Below are positions 15,601 through 24,140 of a DNA stretch of 45,371 bases, piece by piece. Position numbers and translations under genes: made by a program. The notes beneath the pieces are model-generated. The model was not told where the DNA came from and made no database searches. It was given only the letters and a program-made list of their open reading frames with translations. Numbering within the stretch: the first letter of the stretch is position 1; every line of letters starts with the position of its first letter. The stretch is from positions 1 through 45,371 of the forward strand of contig JAHHHI010000009.1 of the NCBI GenBank assembly GCA_019359435.1, written 5' to 3'. The stretch comes from Kaiparowitsia implicata GSE-PSE-MK54-09C. GTDB lineage: Bacteria > Cyanobacteriota > Cyanobacteriia > Elainellales > Elainellaceae.

Positions 15601-18343
15601 CGATCGCCTCTACAGGCAACCCGTCTAGTCCTGCTCCGGTCTCATCCTGTTCTTGATCGAACGCAGTCTCTGGGGCAGCATCCAGGTCTAGGGCCGGTGA
15701 TTCAGTACTGTGATCCTCTGAAATATCGGGGGCGATCGCCCCATCTTTCGCCTCAGCGTCCGAGAATAGTTCCGGTGCAGCGGCCCCAGTCTCTTGCTCT
15801 AGATGATTCAGCGGATGGCTTGGATCATCCAGGTCAAATTCAGGGGATGTCCAAAGATCTGCGGATACATCCTCATCCGCTGCATCCCACAGGGCTGGAG
15901 CTGTATCCAATCCTTCTAGCCCTTGATCTGAATCGAGGGCATCTAGCCAGTTGGGCGTATCAGCCGCCTCGTCGATAGAGGCTTCTGCGTCTGGAGAAGT
16001 TTCTACAAGATTCTCCACGCCCCAGACAGAGTCCTCTGCTGAATCAAGGGAGAAGTCTGAGGACAAGTCTGCCGTGTAGCGATCGCTCTCGGCTGGGTTG
16101 GGCAGGGCGATCGCAGCGTCGGGGTCTTCATCCCCAAATAGGTCTGACATGTCTAATGCTGACGCCTCTACGCCCAATGCGTCTGCGTCTGATGAGTCAG
16201 AGCCCGACGCATCTAGATCCAATTCACCAAAACCAGATTCATCATCCCCAAAGAAGTCTGACATGTCTAGCGCTTCTGCTTCTGCGCCCGACGCGTCTGT
16301 GTCTGATGAGTCAGAGCCCGACGCATCTAGATCCAACTCCCCAAAATCAGGTTCGTCGCCCCCGAATAGGTCTGACATGTCTGGCGCTGAAGCCTCTATG
16401 CCCGACGCGTCTGTGTCTGATATTGGAGAACCCGACGCATTCAGATCCAACTCGCCGAAATCATCAGATGAATTCGCTTCATCCATCCCGTCTAGGTCTA
16501 GTGAATCGTCTGAGGCTGCTTCGCCCTCCAGCAGATCCAGATCCGATCCATCTAGGCCATCCCAGTTGAATTGTTCAGACGAGGGTGTCGTACCTGCCCC
16601 CATCATGTCTAAATCATCCCCCAGCGCCGCAAACGGATTGGCGTCTCCCACCTCTTCCGACGATGCGTCTAGCGGCTGATTTGAACCGTCTAACCAGCTC
16701 AAATCGGAGGAATCTGAGTACTCAGATTCAGCCAACGCATTGGGCGATCGCTCCGATTCAGGATCTGATTCAGGATCGGAAAACAGCTCATTTAGCCCCG
16801 TTAAATCCGCATCTCCAGCGGCATTCCCCGCATTGGGAACCCACTCTTCTGCCGCCATAGCAGCATCGAACGCAGCCCCGAGAGCATTATTGGTCTCATT
16901 GAGAGCCACCGCGTCTTCTGCGCCATCACCCAAGTCTTCATCTAAGGCCAAGAACGAGTCATCAAACTCGGAATTGTTCAGATTTTCTGCTTCGGCGGCA
17001 TCAAAGAACCCAGACAAACCATCTCCCTCCTCTGGCATCCCAGACTGAGCAATAGGCACAGCCAAATCAGAACCGCCCAGCAAGTCAGAAAAATCGTTGG
17101 TGGGATCTAATTCTAGAGGTTCAGGCATCTCATCCATCGAGAGTTCCGATGACTCGTCTTGCCAATCTATGCTAAGTTCATCAGACTCTAATTCAAACAA
17201 GTCAGCCAGGCTGTTCAGCTCTGCAGAACCCACCTGAGGCCCGCGATCGCCCACGACTGCTTCGTTTGCAGCCTCACCAAATAGCTCATCCATCGACAAC
17301 AGATCCTCAGGCGGCGATCCTGAGGGATGATCTTCTGAAGCCAGCGCCGAATCCATCGACTCCATTGGGTCGGCTTCATCAAACCCAAAGGCGCTCGTAA
17401 TTTCGGGCTGCTCCAACTCGACCATATCAAAGTCAAGATCGGCATCTGTGGCAAACAGATCAAGATCTGCTAATGCGTCAACAGGATCTGGGGCTGCTGG
17501 CACCAGATCTTGCAGCGATGCACTGGCTGTAATTGCACCAGCGCTGGCTTCAAGCACCATCTCTTGGGCCCGCTTGATGTCACGAATCACCACAGGAGCC
17601 AACGCGCGGAAGCTTGCATCTGGATTGGCGATCGCCCGATTCACCTGCCGTAGCAACTCTACCCACTGAGGCAGCTCAAGCTGCTCTCCATACTGTTCTA
17701 GGGTCTGACCCAGCGACTGCAACTGTTGTCGCCGCTCTGTAGTCTCTGGTTGCTTAAACACTTGCAGCATATCCCGCAGTCGAGCCGGGACGTCGCTTTG
17801 GAAAATGAGCTGCAATACGCTCTCTTCGCGCCCGCTTGCCACAGGTGTAGTCGGGCGAGGGGGTGCTGTAGTGGGTGCAGCAGGCACCAACTCCACATCC
17901 TCAGGTGGAATGCTACCCGACTGCTGCACCAGCTCGTTCAAATGCTCGTTCACCGCGTTGAAGATGGGATCAACAGACGCCATGACCTCAGCCGCTTTAT
18001 CCTCTGTCAAGCCAAACGGCCCCTGAAGCTGATCTAGCAGCTCTTTGAGCACGTCGAACACGTTTAGCAGTAGCGACTCTAGCTTTTGGTCAACCCGCAC
18101 TGGGCATTCCTTCAGCACCTTGAAGTAGTCTTCAAGCCGATGCGATGTGTGCTGAATGCTGTCTAACCCCAGCATGGCAGCTCCACCCTTGACTGAGTGC
18201 GCCGCTCGAAACACCTCACTCGCCAAGTCTGCATCTGCAATGGTATCTTGCAGATTTAGCAGCCCTTGCTCAATGGTATTGAGGTGGTCTTTGGCCTCCT
18301 CAATGAAGTATCCCAAGATCCGCTGTTGTTGTTCCGACAGCAT
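12662..18343 (-). CDS. pilL: Giant CheA-type hybrid histidine kinase of pilus taxis (PilL/HmpE-like)
   Basis: This 1893-residue kinase would take signals from the adjacent MCP through CheW and control type IV pilus activity. Domains: N-terminal Hpt with phospho-acceptor His49 (AAHSVKGGA); an acidic, Ser/Asp-rich region to about residue 1240; the dimerisation segment; the HATPase (VNNAITHG, DDGAGIDPERI, GRGIGMDV); a CheW-like domain; and a C-terminal receiver with Asp at about 1812 (CDIEMPRMDG). The acidic region is far longer than usual. It contains about 13 short hydrophobic motifs of types xDLFGxx and LDxLLxx and three tandem 38-residue repeats. Pseudomonas ChpA has several Hpt-type domains, whereas this protein has one. 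It is the last gene of the operon, 303 bp after the MCP. The start is ATG. pilL/hmpE naming follows operon order. Confidence 0.92.
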   Translation of the reverse strand: MLSEQQQRILGYFIEEAKDHLNTIEQGLLNLQDTIADADLASEVFRAAHSVKGGAAMLGLDSIQHTSHRLEDYFKVLKECPVRVDQKLESLLLNVFDVLKELLDQLQGPFGLTEDKAAEVMASVDPIFNAVNEHLNELVQQSGSIPPEDVELVPAAPTTAPPRPTTPVASGREESVLQLIFQSDVPARLRDMLQVFKQPETTERRQQLQSLGQTLEQYGEQLELPQWVELLRQVNRAIANPDASFRALAPVVIRDIKRAQEMVLEASAGAITASASLQDLVPAAPDPVDALADLDLFATDADLDFDMVELEQPEITSAFGFDEADPMESMDSALASEDHPSGSPPEDLLSMDELFGEAANEAVVGDRGPQVGSAELNSLADLFELESDELSIDWQDESSELSMDEMPEPLELDPTNDFSDLLGGSDLAVPIAQSGMPEEGDGLSGFFDAAEAENLNNSEFDDSFLALDEDLGDGAEDAVALNETNNALGAAFDAAMAAEEWVPNAGNAAGDADLTGLNELFSDPESDPESERSPNALAESEYSDSSDLSWLDGSNQPLDASSEEVGDANPFAALGDDLDMMGAGTTPSSEQFNWDGLDGSDLDLLEGEAASDDSLDLDGMDEANSSDDFGELDLNASGSPISDTDASGIEASAPDMSDLFGGDEPDFGELDLDASGSDSSDTDASGAEAEALDMSDFFGDDESGFGELDLDASGSDSSDADALGVEASALDMSDLFGDEDPDAAIALPNPAESDRYTADLSSDFSLDSAEDSVWGVENLVETSPDAEASIDEAADTPNWLDALDSDQGLEGLDTAPALWDAADEDVSADLWTSPEFDLDDPSHPLNHLEQETGAAAPELFSDAEAKDGAIAPDISEDHSTESPALDLDAAPETAFDQEQDETGAGLDGLPVEAIEAAADAQWGEESSEDDSFAAAQHDLLFGDTEGSLGTLDFESSAVDLEVAASTLDSDSDFLFDTLEGNDLENEETAGTFSPNFEAEGATDAADLWDLDSLLDDAADAADAQGMLTTEETAFGSLDALLAGDDIAEASSVSIDDLPEADSQTDPASSADFLGLDGLLSEDDVTATSDVTFNTDDSSASEGLSEFGDLDDLDRLLNESDRTGVPNPSDSDFLSGELGDFDDLDALLNTPTESSILGSMSPAASDDFSDLEALLGEGNGSFLGGDRPTAPPAADDDEFEDLEQLLESANSIGGSPPVKGVRTPSQPSSRRPTRPPGVLSDQTMRVSVKNLDNFNNLVGELVVNRNSLEQAEERLRQFLDNLLYQVQQLSDVGQRMRDLYERSLLESSLLSNRRSYPTNLPGRNAPSVQPSHATGINFDALEMDRFTGFHTLSQEMIELIVRVRESASDIDFVVEETDQVTRNFRQITTQLQESLTRARMVPFAQTADRLPRAVRDISLRCGKQAELVIEGRETLIDKMILEQLYDPMTHLVNNAITHGVETPEERQAAGKEATGRISIRAFHQGNQTVISITDDGAGIDPERIKRKAIEKGLITERDALSMSRLDVYDLIFHHGFSTRDKADDFAGRGIGMDVVRTSLNEVRGVVNIDSAVGRGTTFTIRLPLTLSISKALCCISNRARIAFPMDGVEDMLDVPRDRVQTDEQGRPCIHWHDQLLPFQPLSELLKFNRSLGRGSVYGGNQEEDIISVIVLRSNAGSYLALQVDQVLGEQEIVIKQLEGPMPKPVGIAGATVLGDGRIMPIADVLELIDLSMGRIRREAGSLLWEQDGTPVAAEPEKPKTEPTVLIVDDSITVRELLSMTFNKVGYRVEQARDGQEAWEKLRSGLPCDLVFCDIEMPRMDGLELLSRLQKDGHLNRIPIAMLTSRGADRHRQMAIQLGAKGYFTKPYLEEVLLDAAQRMLKGEVLVSLANSNGK
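16128..16480. repeat. Three tandem 114-bp repeats within the CheA gene
   Basis: GACATGTCT recurs at 16146, 16260 and 16374, exactly 114 bp apart, within blocks of high similarity. On the minus strand each encodes 38 acidic residues centred on FGELDLDASGS followed by a DMSDLFG or DMSDFFG motif. The period is a multiple of three, so copies can be gained or lost in frame. Confidence 0.85.
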
Positions 18344-18646
18344 AGCCCTGTTCCTTACGCTAGCTGGAATGACTGCTCCTCAATAGGAGAGGCATTCCTG
18401 ATTATGTGGTGCTGGCACGTTTGGGCAACATGCCCAACGTTCAGGTCAGTGAATGTCTGACAATGTCTAATCTGACAATGTCTAAATTTAATTGCTTTTA
18501 ATGTACCCGATTCGTTCAATTTCACGATCAGCCCCAATGTGGCCTAGCGTAGCTGGAGTGCTGTAGCCGTTTCGTCGGCACGGAATCGTGCCTTGATTGA
18601 ATACCGTCCCGAATTTCAACTGTTCCTACGCTGTTTTGATGCGAGC
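18344..18646 (-). promoter_or_regulatory. Spacer between MCP and CheA genes with tandem 15-bp repeat
   Basis: TCTGACAATGTCTAA occurs twice in perfect tandem at 18456-18485. A small inverted repeat TTGGGCA/TGCCCAA lies at 18421-18437. Both lie 78-142 bases upstream of the CheA start on the minus strand. The gap is large for an operon, so a secondary promoter or processing site is plausible. Confidence 0.4.
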
Positions 18647-21600
18647 TTATTTTTCAACTCGGAAGCGTTCCACCGAGTTGAGCAGGTCGCGAGCCACTCC
18701 CACTAAGCTTTGCAGCGATCCTGACACGCGCTGGGCCTCTTGCGAAGTTTCTTGTGCCGTCAATTCTACCGATTGCATCACCTGAGCCACCGCGCGGGAG
18801 GTTTCGGTTTGCTCGACTGTGTCTGCGGTAATGGAGCGCACCAGCACGTCAATGCGGTTTGACACTTGAATAATATCCTCGAGCGATCGCTTCGCTTGTT
18901 CTGCCAGACGCGTACCCTCAATCACTTGCTGAGTGCCTTCTTCCATGGCAGTCATCACTGAGCTGGTTTCACCCTGAATTTGCAACACAATCTGCTCGAT
19001 TTCCTTCGAGGCCTTGGCCGCGCGGTCGGCCAACTGTCGCACCTCGTCTGCCACAATGGCAAAACCACGCCCAGCTTCACCGGCTCGGGCCGCCTCAATG
19101 CTAGCGTTGAGTGCCAGCAGGTTGGTGCGCGATGCAATTTGCGAAATCAACGCCACAATCTTAGAAATCTCTTGGGACGACTCCGCCAGACGCTTCACTT
19201 TGCGGGTGGTCTCTGCCACTGTTTCGCGGATCTCTAAGATCCCAGACACGGTGCGCTCCACCGCTTCTCCGCCTTTGAGCGCCGTTGCGGATGCAGAGCG
19301 GGCCACTTCCTCAGCTTCGCGGGCGCTCTCGGCCACCCGCTGAATGGAGTCGGTCATCACCTGCACTGAGTTGAGGGTGACAGCGAGTTCTTCAGCCTGG
19401 CGTAGGGCATCAGAAGAGAGCGATCGCGCAAAAATTTCGTTCTCCGTTGACCCTTTCGCCACCTGCCGCGCTGCCGTCTTCACCTGCTCCACAATTTCCC
19501 GCAGGTTTTGGATGGTGAGGTTAAAGGAGTCCGCTACTGCACCCAGCACGTCTGCGGTCACCTCGGCCTGCACCGTTAGGTCACCCCGTGCCGCACCTTC
19601 CACATCATCCAGCAGACGAATCACTTGGCGCTGCAGGTCTTCCTTAGCTTGCTCTTGCTCCTCGGCTTTACGCTGAGCTTCGCTGGTGGTGGTTAAAATC
19701 ACCCGCGACATGCGGTTAAACCCAGTGGCCAACTGGCCCATCTCATCCTCGGAATAGACCGTGGCCTGGGCACTGAGGTTGCCCTGAGACACGGCATCAA
19801 ACTGCTGGCGCAAATCAAGGAGCGATCGCCGCATTTGGCGATTAGCCAACAGCCCCAGACCTGCCACTGTGCCCACACCCACTAATCCCGCTGCCGCCGC
19901 CTGAGCCAAATCTGTGACCCGCGAGTAGGGCACCACAATAGGCCTATTTTCTTCTGGAACCAGGAAGTTAGACGCAACAAACCCCACCGTTGCTACCGCC
20001 AGCATCGAAACCACGCCCGTTGTTCCCGCGATCACCCACTGCTTTACCGACAGCGGCGCATTTTCTAACGGGGCCAGCCAGCCTTGATCCACTGAGACCT
20101 CGGGCTCCATGGCCTCTCCATCGGCAAACATGGGCAACCCGTCCGCCGAGCCCGAAATGCTAAAGATCTCATCCTCTCGAATGACAGACTGATCCGACGT
20201 TTCGCTAAAGTCAAAGCTGAGATCCTCCGACGCGGGCGCTCTACTGCCTGCAGAGAAGCCCTCGCCTGCAACTGATGGGCTCGTAAATCCCGCTGAATTA
20301 TCAGAGAGATCAAAGTCCGGCAAGCTGCCTAAATCCTCAAACTCTTCAAACTCATCTAAAAAATTTGCGGCTCCAGTTGCACTGGGTGAGAAGGCAGCAC
20401 CAGAGTTGTTGGAGGTAGAAAAATCCTGCAGATCATCCAAATCAAAGTCGCTGCCACCCGTCGTCCCCAAGCCAAAATCATCTTGCTGGCCATAGGTGCT
20501 GTCGTCAAACCCGTGGTTTCTTAGATCGGCATCTCTATCGTCTGCTGCCATGGGTGCCGCCATGTCAAATTCATCTGCTGCCATGAACAGGGTTTCGTCT
20601 TCTCCTGAAGAGGAGCCAACGTTAGGGGGCATCGGCGTACTATACCCTAGATCAAAATTTGACTCAGTTGTGGAGCCTAGATCGCCATAATTACGACCAT
20701 AGTCATCTTCAGGAGGCAAATCGCTCAAGCCAAAGGCTTCATCCTCCATCGCCAAACCACCAGCTTCGTAAGGCTGGGGAGTGTCTGAGTTCAGGCTAAA
20801 TTCTGCGAGTCCTTCATCATCGTCAAGGTCAATATCTAATTCATCGCTAAAGTCAAACGCGGCCTCGTCATTTAGGTTGAGATTAGTATTATCTGCTGTC
20901 CAGTCTTGGGCATTGTCAGCGCTCAAATCCAAATTATCGTCAAAGATAGAAAATTCAGGCTCAATGGACTGATTTCCCCCATCCATCCCATCAGATGAAC
21001 TCTGACCAAAGGGATTACTTATGTTACCTAAGTCTTCCAATACTGGATAGTCGCCTTCCTCAGCAAACGGATTGGCGATGGATTCAGCATTGACTCCACT
21101 CTCCCCTGCGGCCAATCCCATGTCACCCATTCCAAATGGGGTCTCGACTTCGTCCACACCGATGTCATCAAATTCATCAAAATTAATCTCTTCGTCAAAC
21201 TCTGGTTGCCCACTTCCATAACCGCCATAGGCGGAATCTGTGGTGCTGACAAAGTCAGAGTCGATATCGGTCAAGCCCTGATTATTTAGCCCAGAGCCAC
21301 CCAATCCATTTTCAAGCGCATCAAACGACTCATAGGGCTCGTCTGCTGAGTCAACCGAATTGGATCCTACAGCGCCTGAGCCGTCATCAAACTCGCGCAC
21401 CGTTTCTAAGCCATTGTTGGCATATTCAACGTACTCGGGTTCATCGGTAAGGCCAAGAACTTCCTGATACTGCTCACGCGCAACTGCATACTGCTGTAGC
21501 CCGTAGCAGTAGATGTGCCCTCGTAGCAGACGAATGCTGGGGTCTTCGGGATGGCTTTCGACCAGCCGATCAATGATCGCCGCTGCATCATCGTACTTGC

Positions 21601-21661
21601 CCTGCATGTAGGCTTTTTCAGCCTGCTGATATTCTTGCGCGTACCTAGTGCCTGATCCCAT
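18647..21661 (-). CDS. pilJ: Methyl-accepting chemotaxis protein of pilus taxis (PilJ/HmpD-like)
   Basis: The 1004 residues begin with a TPR-like pair (about 5-75: [20 protein letters not shown] and following), then about 450 acidic residues with little predicted structure. Two transmembrane helices follow (about 541-563 and 582-603), separated by only about 18 residues, then HAMP-type segments and a signalling domain with the conserved hairpin tip ([25 protein letters not shown], shown here to name the region, residues about 860-885). A usual PilJ has a large periplasmic sensor between its helices; here almost nothing faces the periplasm, so sensing is probably cytoplasmic, through the TPR and acidic part. 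It follows the CheW gene by 42 bp and precedes CheA. Confidence 0.92.
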   Translation of the reverse strand: MGSGTRYAQEYQQAEKAYMQGKYDDAAAIIDRLVESHPEDPSIRLLRGHIYCYGLQQYAVAREQYQEVLGLTDEPEYVEYANNGLETVREFDDGSGAVGSNSVDSADEPYESFDALENGLGGSGLNNQGLTDIDSDFVSTTDSAYGGYGSGQPEFDEEINFDEFDDIGVDEVETPFGMGDMGLAAGESGVNAESIANPFAEEGDYPVLEDLGNISNPFGQSSSDGMDGGNQSIEPEFSIFDDNLDLSADNAQDWTADNTNLNLNDEAAFDFSDELDIDLDDDEGLAEFSLNSDTPQPYEAGGLAMEDEAFGLSDLPPEDDYGRNYGDLGSTTESNFDLGYSTPMPPNVGSSSGEDETLFMAADEFDMAAPMAADDRDADLRNHGFDDSTYGQQDDFGLGTTGGSDFDLDDLQDFSTSNNSGAAFSPSATGAANFLDEFEEFEDLGSLPDFDLSDNSAGFTSPSVAGEGFSAGSRAPASEDLSFDFSETSDQSVIREDEIFSISGSADGLPMFADGEAMEPEVSVDQGWLAPLENAPLSVKQWVIAGTTGVVSMLAVATVGFVASNFLVPEENRPIVVPYSRVTDLAQAAAAGLVGVGTVAGLGLLANRQMRRSLLDLRQQFDAVSQGNLSAQATVYSEDEMGQLATGFNRMSRVILTTTSEAQRKAEEQEQAKEDLQRQVIRLLDDVEGAARGDLTVQAEVTADVLGAVADSFNLTIQNLREIVEQVKTAARQVAKGSTENEIFARSLSSDALRQAEELAVTLNSVQVMTDSIQRVAESAREAEEVARSASATALKGGEAVERTVSGILEIRETVAETTRKVKRLAESSQEISKIVALISQIASRTNLLALNASIEAARAGEAGRGFAIVADEVRQLADRAAKASKEIEQIVLQIQGETSSVMTAMEEGTQQVIEGTRLAEQAKRSLEDIIQVSNRIDVLVRSITADTVEQTETSRAVAQVMQSVELTAQETSQEAQRVSGSLQSLVGVARDLLNSVERFRVEK

Positions 21662-21703
21662 TTGCCTCTCTCCTACCCATGCAATGTCCGAATCTGCTGA
21701 AGG

Positions 21704-22240
21704 TTATGCTGCCCAACGTGCCGATCGTAGTATGGCAACTTGGTCGAGCAACCTGAGGAACCGTCCACTTTCCCGCTGAAGAATCCATTCCCCTCGTAAA
21801 AAGGGTGCCATGCCGTCAGGCACGTTGGTTGGCATTTGAATTTCTTCAATATCGAGCCAATCCATGCCGTAGATGCGATCAACTGCCAAGCCTAGCATAG
21901 TGTCTTGATCTTCGACCGCTACAACAGATATTTCTGGCCGATCGGTGCTCAGTAGGTTTGCATCTCCCAAAAACTGACCTAAGTCAGCCACCCAAACCAC
22001 ACGACCTCGCACATTGAGAGTGCCCAAAAGCAGTGGTGAAACGTTCGGAATGGGGGTAATTCGATCGGGTGGTACAGACAGCACCTCTCGAATACCAGTG
22101 GCAGAGAGCGCAAACTCGTCTCCAGAAGTTGTGTAAAACCGCAGGTGAAGTTCGCCTTCGGGGCTTTCTAGCTCCTGCATTTCTGGAGCTTGATTTTGTC
22201 CTCTATCGGTGAGAAAGTCTGGGTTACCAATCATACGCAT
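21704..22240 (-). CDS. pilI: CheW-type coupling protein (PilI/HmpC-like)
   Basis: The 178 residues form a CheW domain that would link the MCP to the CheA kinase. Recognisable parts are LRFYTTSGDEFALSATGIRE, the loop ITPIPNVSPLLLGTLNVRG, and VDRIYGMDWLD. The start is ATG three bases after the stop of the CheY-type gene, indicating translational coupling. The N-terminal 30 residues are variable. Together with its neighbours it gives the order REC, CheW, MCP, CheA found in cyanobacterial pilus taxis operons. Confidence 0.93.
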   Translation of the reverse strand: MRMIGNPDFLTDRGQNQAPEMQELESPEGELHLRFYTTSGDEFALSATGIREVLSVPPDRITPIPNVSPLLLGTLNVRGRVVWVADLGQFLGDANLLSTDRPEISVVAVEDQDTMLGLAVDRIYGMDWLDIEEIQMPTNVPDGMAPFLRGEWILQRESGRFLRLLDQVAILRSARWAA

Positions 22241-22243
22241 GTC

Positions 22244-22609
22244 CTATTGTCGCAAGAGTTGCTTAACGGTGCCAACGAGTTCGGTCGGTTGAAAGGGTTT
22301 GGCGATATAGGCGTCGGCGCCTTGCTTCATGCCCCAATATCGATCAAACTCTTCGCCTTTGGAGGAGCACATCACGACGGGAATGTTTTGGGTGGTGGGG
22401 TTGGACTTAATCTGGCGGCAGACTTCGTAGCCATTCATGCGCGGCATGACAATATCAAGCACCACCAGATCTGGGTTTTTGACTTGAATTTGTTCGAGGG
22501 CTTCGACACCGTCGCTTGCAACGGTGACATCTAGCCCGCTACCTTTGAGCAGGTCGGTAATCATTTCTCGCTGGGTTACGCTGTCTTCCACGACCAAAAC
22601 TCTACTCAT
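22244..22609 (-). CDS. pilH: CheY-type single-domain response regulator (PilH/HmpB-like)
   Basis: The 121 residues are a complete receiver domain with no output domain. The acidic pocket is VVEDS (Glu8, Asp9), the phosphorylated residue is Asp52 (LDIVMPRMNG), and the conserved lysine is Lys104 (AKPF). It would receive phosphate from the CheA kinase and act on the pilus motors. MRMIG of the CheW gene begins three bases after its stop. A 238-bp spacer separates it from the PatA-type gene upstream, with a short inverted pair around 22650. Confidence 0.93.
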   Translation of the reverse strand: MSRVLVVEDSVTQREMITDLLKGSGLDVTVASDGVEALEQIQVKNPDLVVLDIVMPRMNGYEVCRQIKSNPTTQNIPVVMCSSKGEEFDRYWGMKQGADAYIAKPFQPTELVGTVKQLLRQ

Positions 22610-22847
22610 AGCTGCTTACTCTAGAACCCATACATTTAAGTGAATTGGGACATGTCCTGTGGGCTACAGTGGGCGATCGCTCGCAGGTCAAACGCGTTAA
22701 TCTCTTCAACTATCGGTCATCCGGCTTAAGATGCCATCCTTTGAGGCATAAATCTCGTTCATTGCACTGATCTTAACGTTGACTCTCGATGACGGCGGTG
22801 GCTCTCGCTGGGCTCTGCTCAGTTGCTGCACTCAGGTGGGCTCAGAC

Positions 22848-24140
22848 TTAGTTGAGTGGCGTAGTAGAGGTCGATTCGGCAATATCCAGTTCTAACTCAT
22901 GTTCTAAGTCGTCTGCTAATAATCTACTGGGCGTTGGATAATCTGCGTTGCCGGGGCCGACATTGGCTTCAACCAAGGTAAGCAGTTCATGTTCCCCAAA
23001 GGGTTTAGTCAGGTAGTCACTTGCTCCGACGATTTTGGCTTTGATGCGATCGATAAACCCATCCCGACCCGTCAGCATAATGATCGGGGTTTGTCGAAAG
23101 GTGCTGGATTTGCGCAGCATGGCACAAAGCTCATACCCATCTAGTTCGGGCATGGATATGTCGCACAGGATCAAATCAGGCTTGAGTTGGAACAGGAGGC
23201 TTAGCGCTTTGAGCGGATTGCCAATCGCAGTCGCTTCGTAGCCCTGCTGGTTGAGAATGTGCTCCACAGTTTTGCGAATGCTGAGGCCATCATCAATACA
23301 TACAATGCGAGGCACAGCATGTGGTGTGGGGGTTGGCAGCGATAAGGCGGTACGGGCAGAAGGGGGCGGCTGCAAATGCACTAACCCCTGCTGAATGCAG
23401 GGATAGAGAGCCCGCGCGACGGTGAGAATATCGCGGTTTAGGTAGCGAGCCACTTGGCGAATTGAGGTGTTGCCATCGACCCATTTGGCTAGGTTATTGA
23501 AAACGGTCGTGTTGAGGGTCTCTCGCAGTTGGGGTGCGTCGGCGATCGCCGGGCATTGATCCGGCGACTGAATAAGGGGGTGCAGTTGCTTCCATTCCTG
23601 CACTTGTTTAATGATGACGCTAACCAGCCCCCCAGTCTCTAACGTAGAGAGTTGCGGGGCAAGGGGCTGCCCAATCTCAAATGTGAACGAGCCGTGATGC
23701 AGGGTCAGCAGGTCAAATAGGGTTTCGTTCACCATGCTGGCGATGATGCTGCGCCCTTGGGCCGGGGTGAGGGTGTTGTTTTCGATCATGGCCCAGAGGT
23801 GTCCATACTCGGGGGCGCTAGTGGTGGCGATCGCCGAAGAGAATCCGAGTGCGTTGGGCGTGCTGCCCATGTTGTAACGCTTGAGGTGATCGCGCAATCG
23901 CGCTAGATCGAGCCCGGCATCGCCTGCATAAACAATTCTTCCATTGAGGAAGAACACAAACCAAGAGCGCTCAATCGGAGCACGCGCGACCCGATTCCAT
24001 AGAGCAGAATGCCCCGCAGTAGGTTCACTGAGCCAACTGGGAGCGCTATAGGCTTCCACGAACAGTTCCCCTGTGCGTTGACCCAGTTCAATCAACTGCA
24101 GGACGCTGCGGATATCAATTTCGTTCAGATTGCCTTGCAT
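22848..24140 (-). CDS. pilG: PatA-type response regulator with N-terminal PATAN domain (PilG/HmpA-like)
   Basis: The 430 residues start with a PATAN/DUF4388 module (MQGNLNEIDIRSVLQLIELG, then TGELFVEA) and contain a middle helical region (about 120-260). They end in a receiver (about 278-400) with Asp327 (LCDISMPELDG), an acidic pair in CIDDG, and lysine in TKPFGE. PatA-type regulators control heterocyst pattern in Anabaena and phototaxis or motility elsewhere. At the head of a pilus taxis operon, the motility role is the better guess. It starts the minus-strand operon and faces hmpF across 1467 bp. Confidence 0.9.
   Translation of the reverse strand: MQGNLNEIDIRSVLQLIELGQRTGELFVEAYSAPSWLSEPTAGHSALWNRVARAPIERSWFVFFLNGRIVYAGDAGLDLARLRDHLKRYNMGSTPNALGFSSAIATTSAPEYGHLWAMIENNTLTPAQGRSIIASMVNETLFDLLTLHHGSFTFEIGQPLAPQLSTLETGGLVSVIIKQVQEWKQLHPLIQSPDQCPAIADAPQLRETLNTTVFNNLAKWVDGNTSIRQVARYLNRDILTVARALYPCIQQGLVHLQPPPSARTALSLPTPTPHAVPRIVCIDDGLSIRKTVEHILNQQGYEATAIGNPLKALSLLFQLKPDLILCDISMPELDGYELCAMLRKSSTFRQTPIIMLTGRDGFIDRIKAKIVGASDYLTKPFGEHELLTLVEANVGPGNADYPTPSRLLADDLEHELELDIAESTSTTPLN

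Noticed and set aside
14712-15656. Long plus-strand open frame (314 codons, serine-rich)
   Set aside because: It is the mirror of the acidic Ser/Asp-rich region of the minus-strand CheA gene; the composition bias removes stops from the opposite strand. No ribosome site or family pattern.
16128-16480. 114-bp repeats considered as CRISPR or mobile DNA
   Set aside because: Too few and too long, and in frame within the CheA coding sequence.
16098-16679. Plus-strand open frames of 193 and 137 codons
   Set aside because: Same cause: they lie opposite the repeated acidic segment of CheA and repeat with its 114-bp period.
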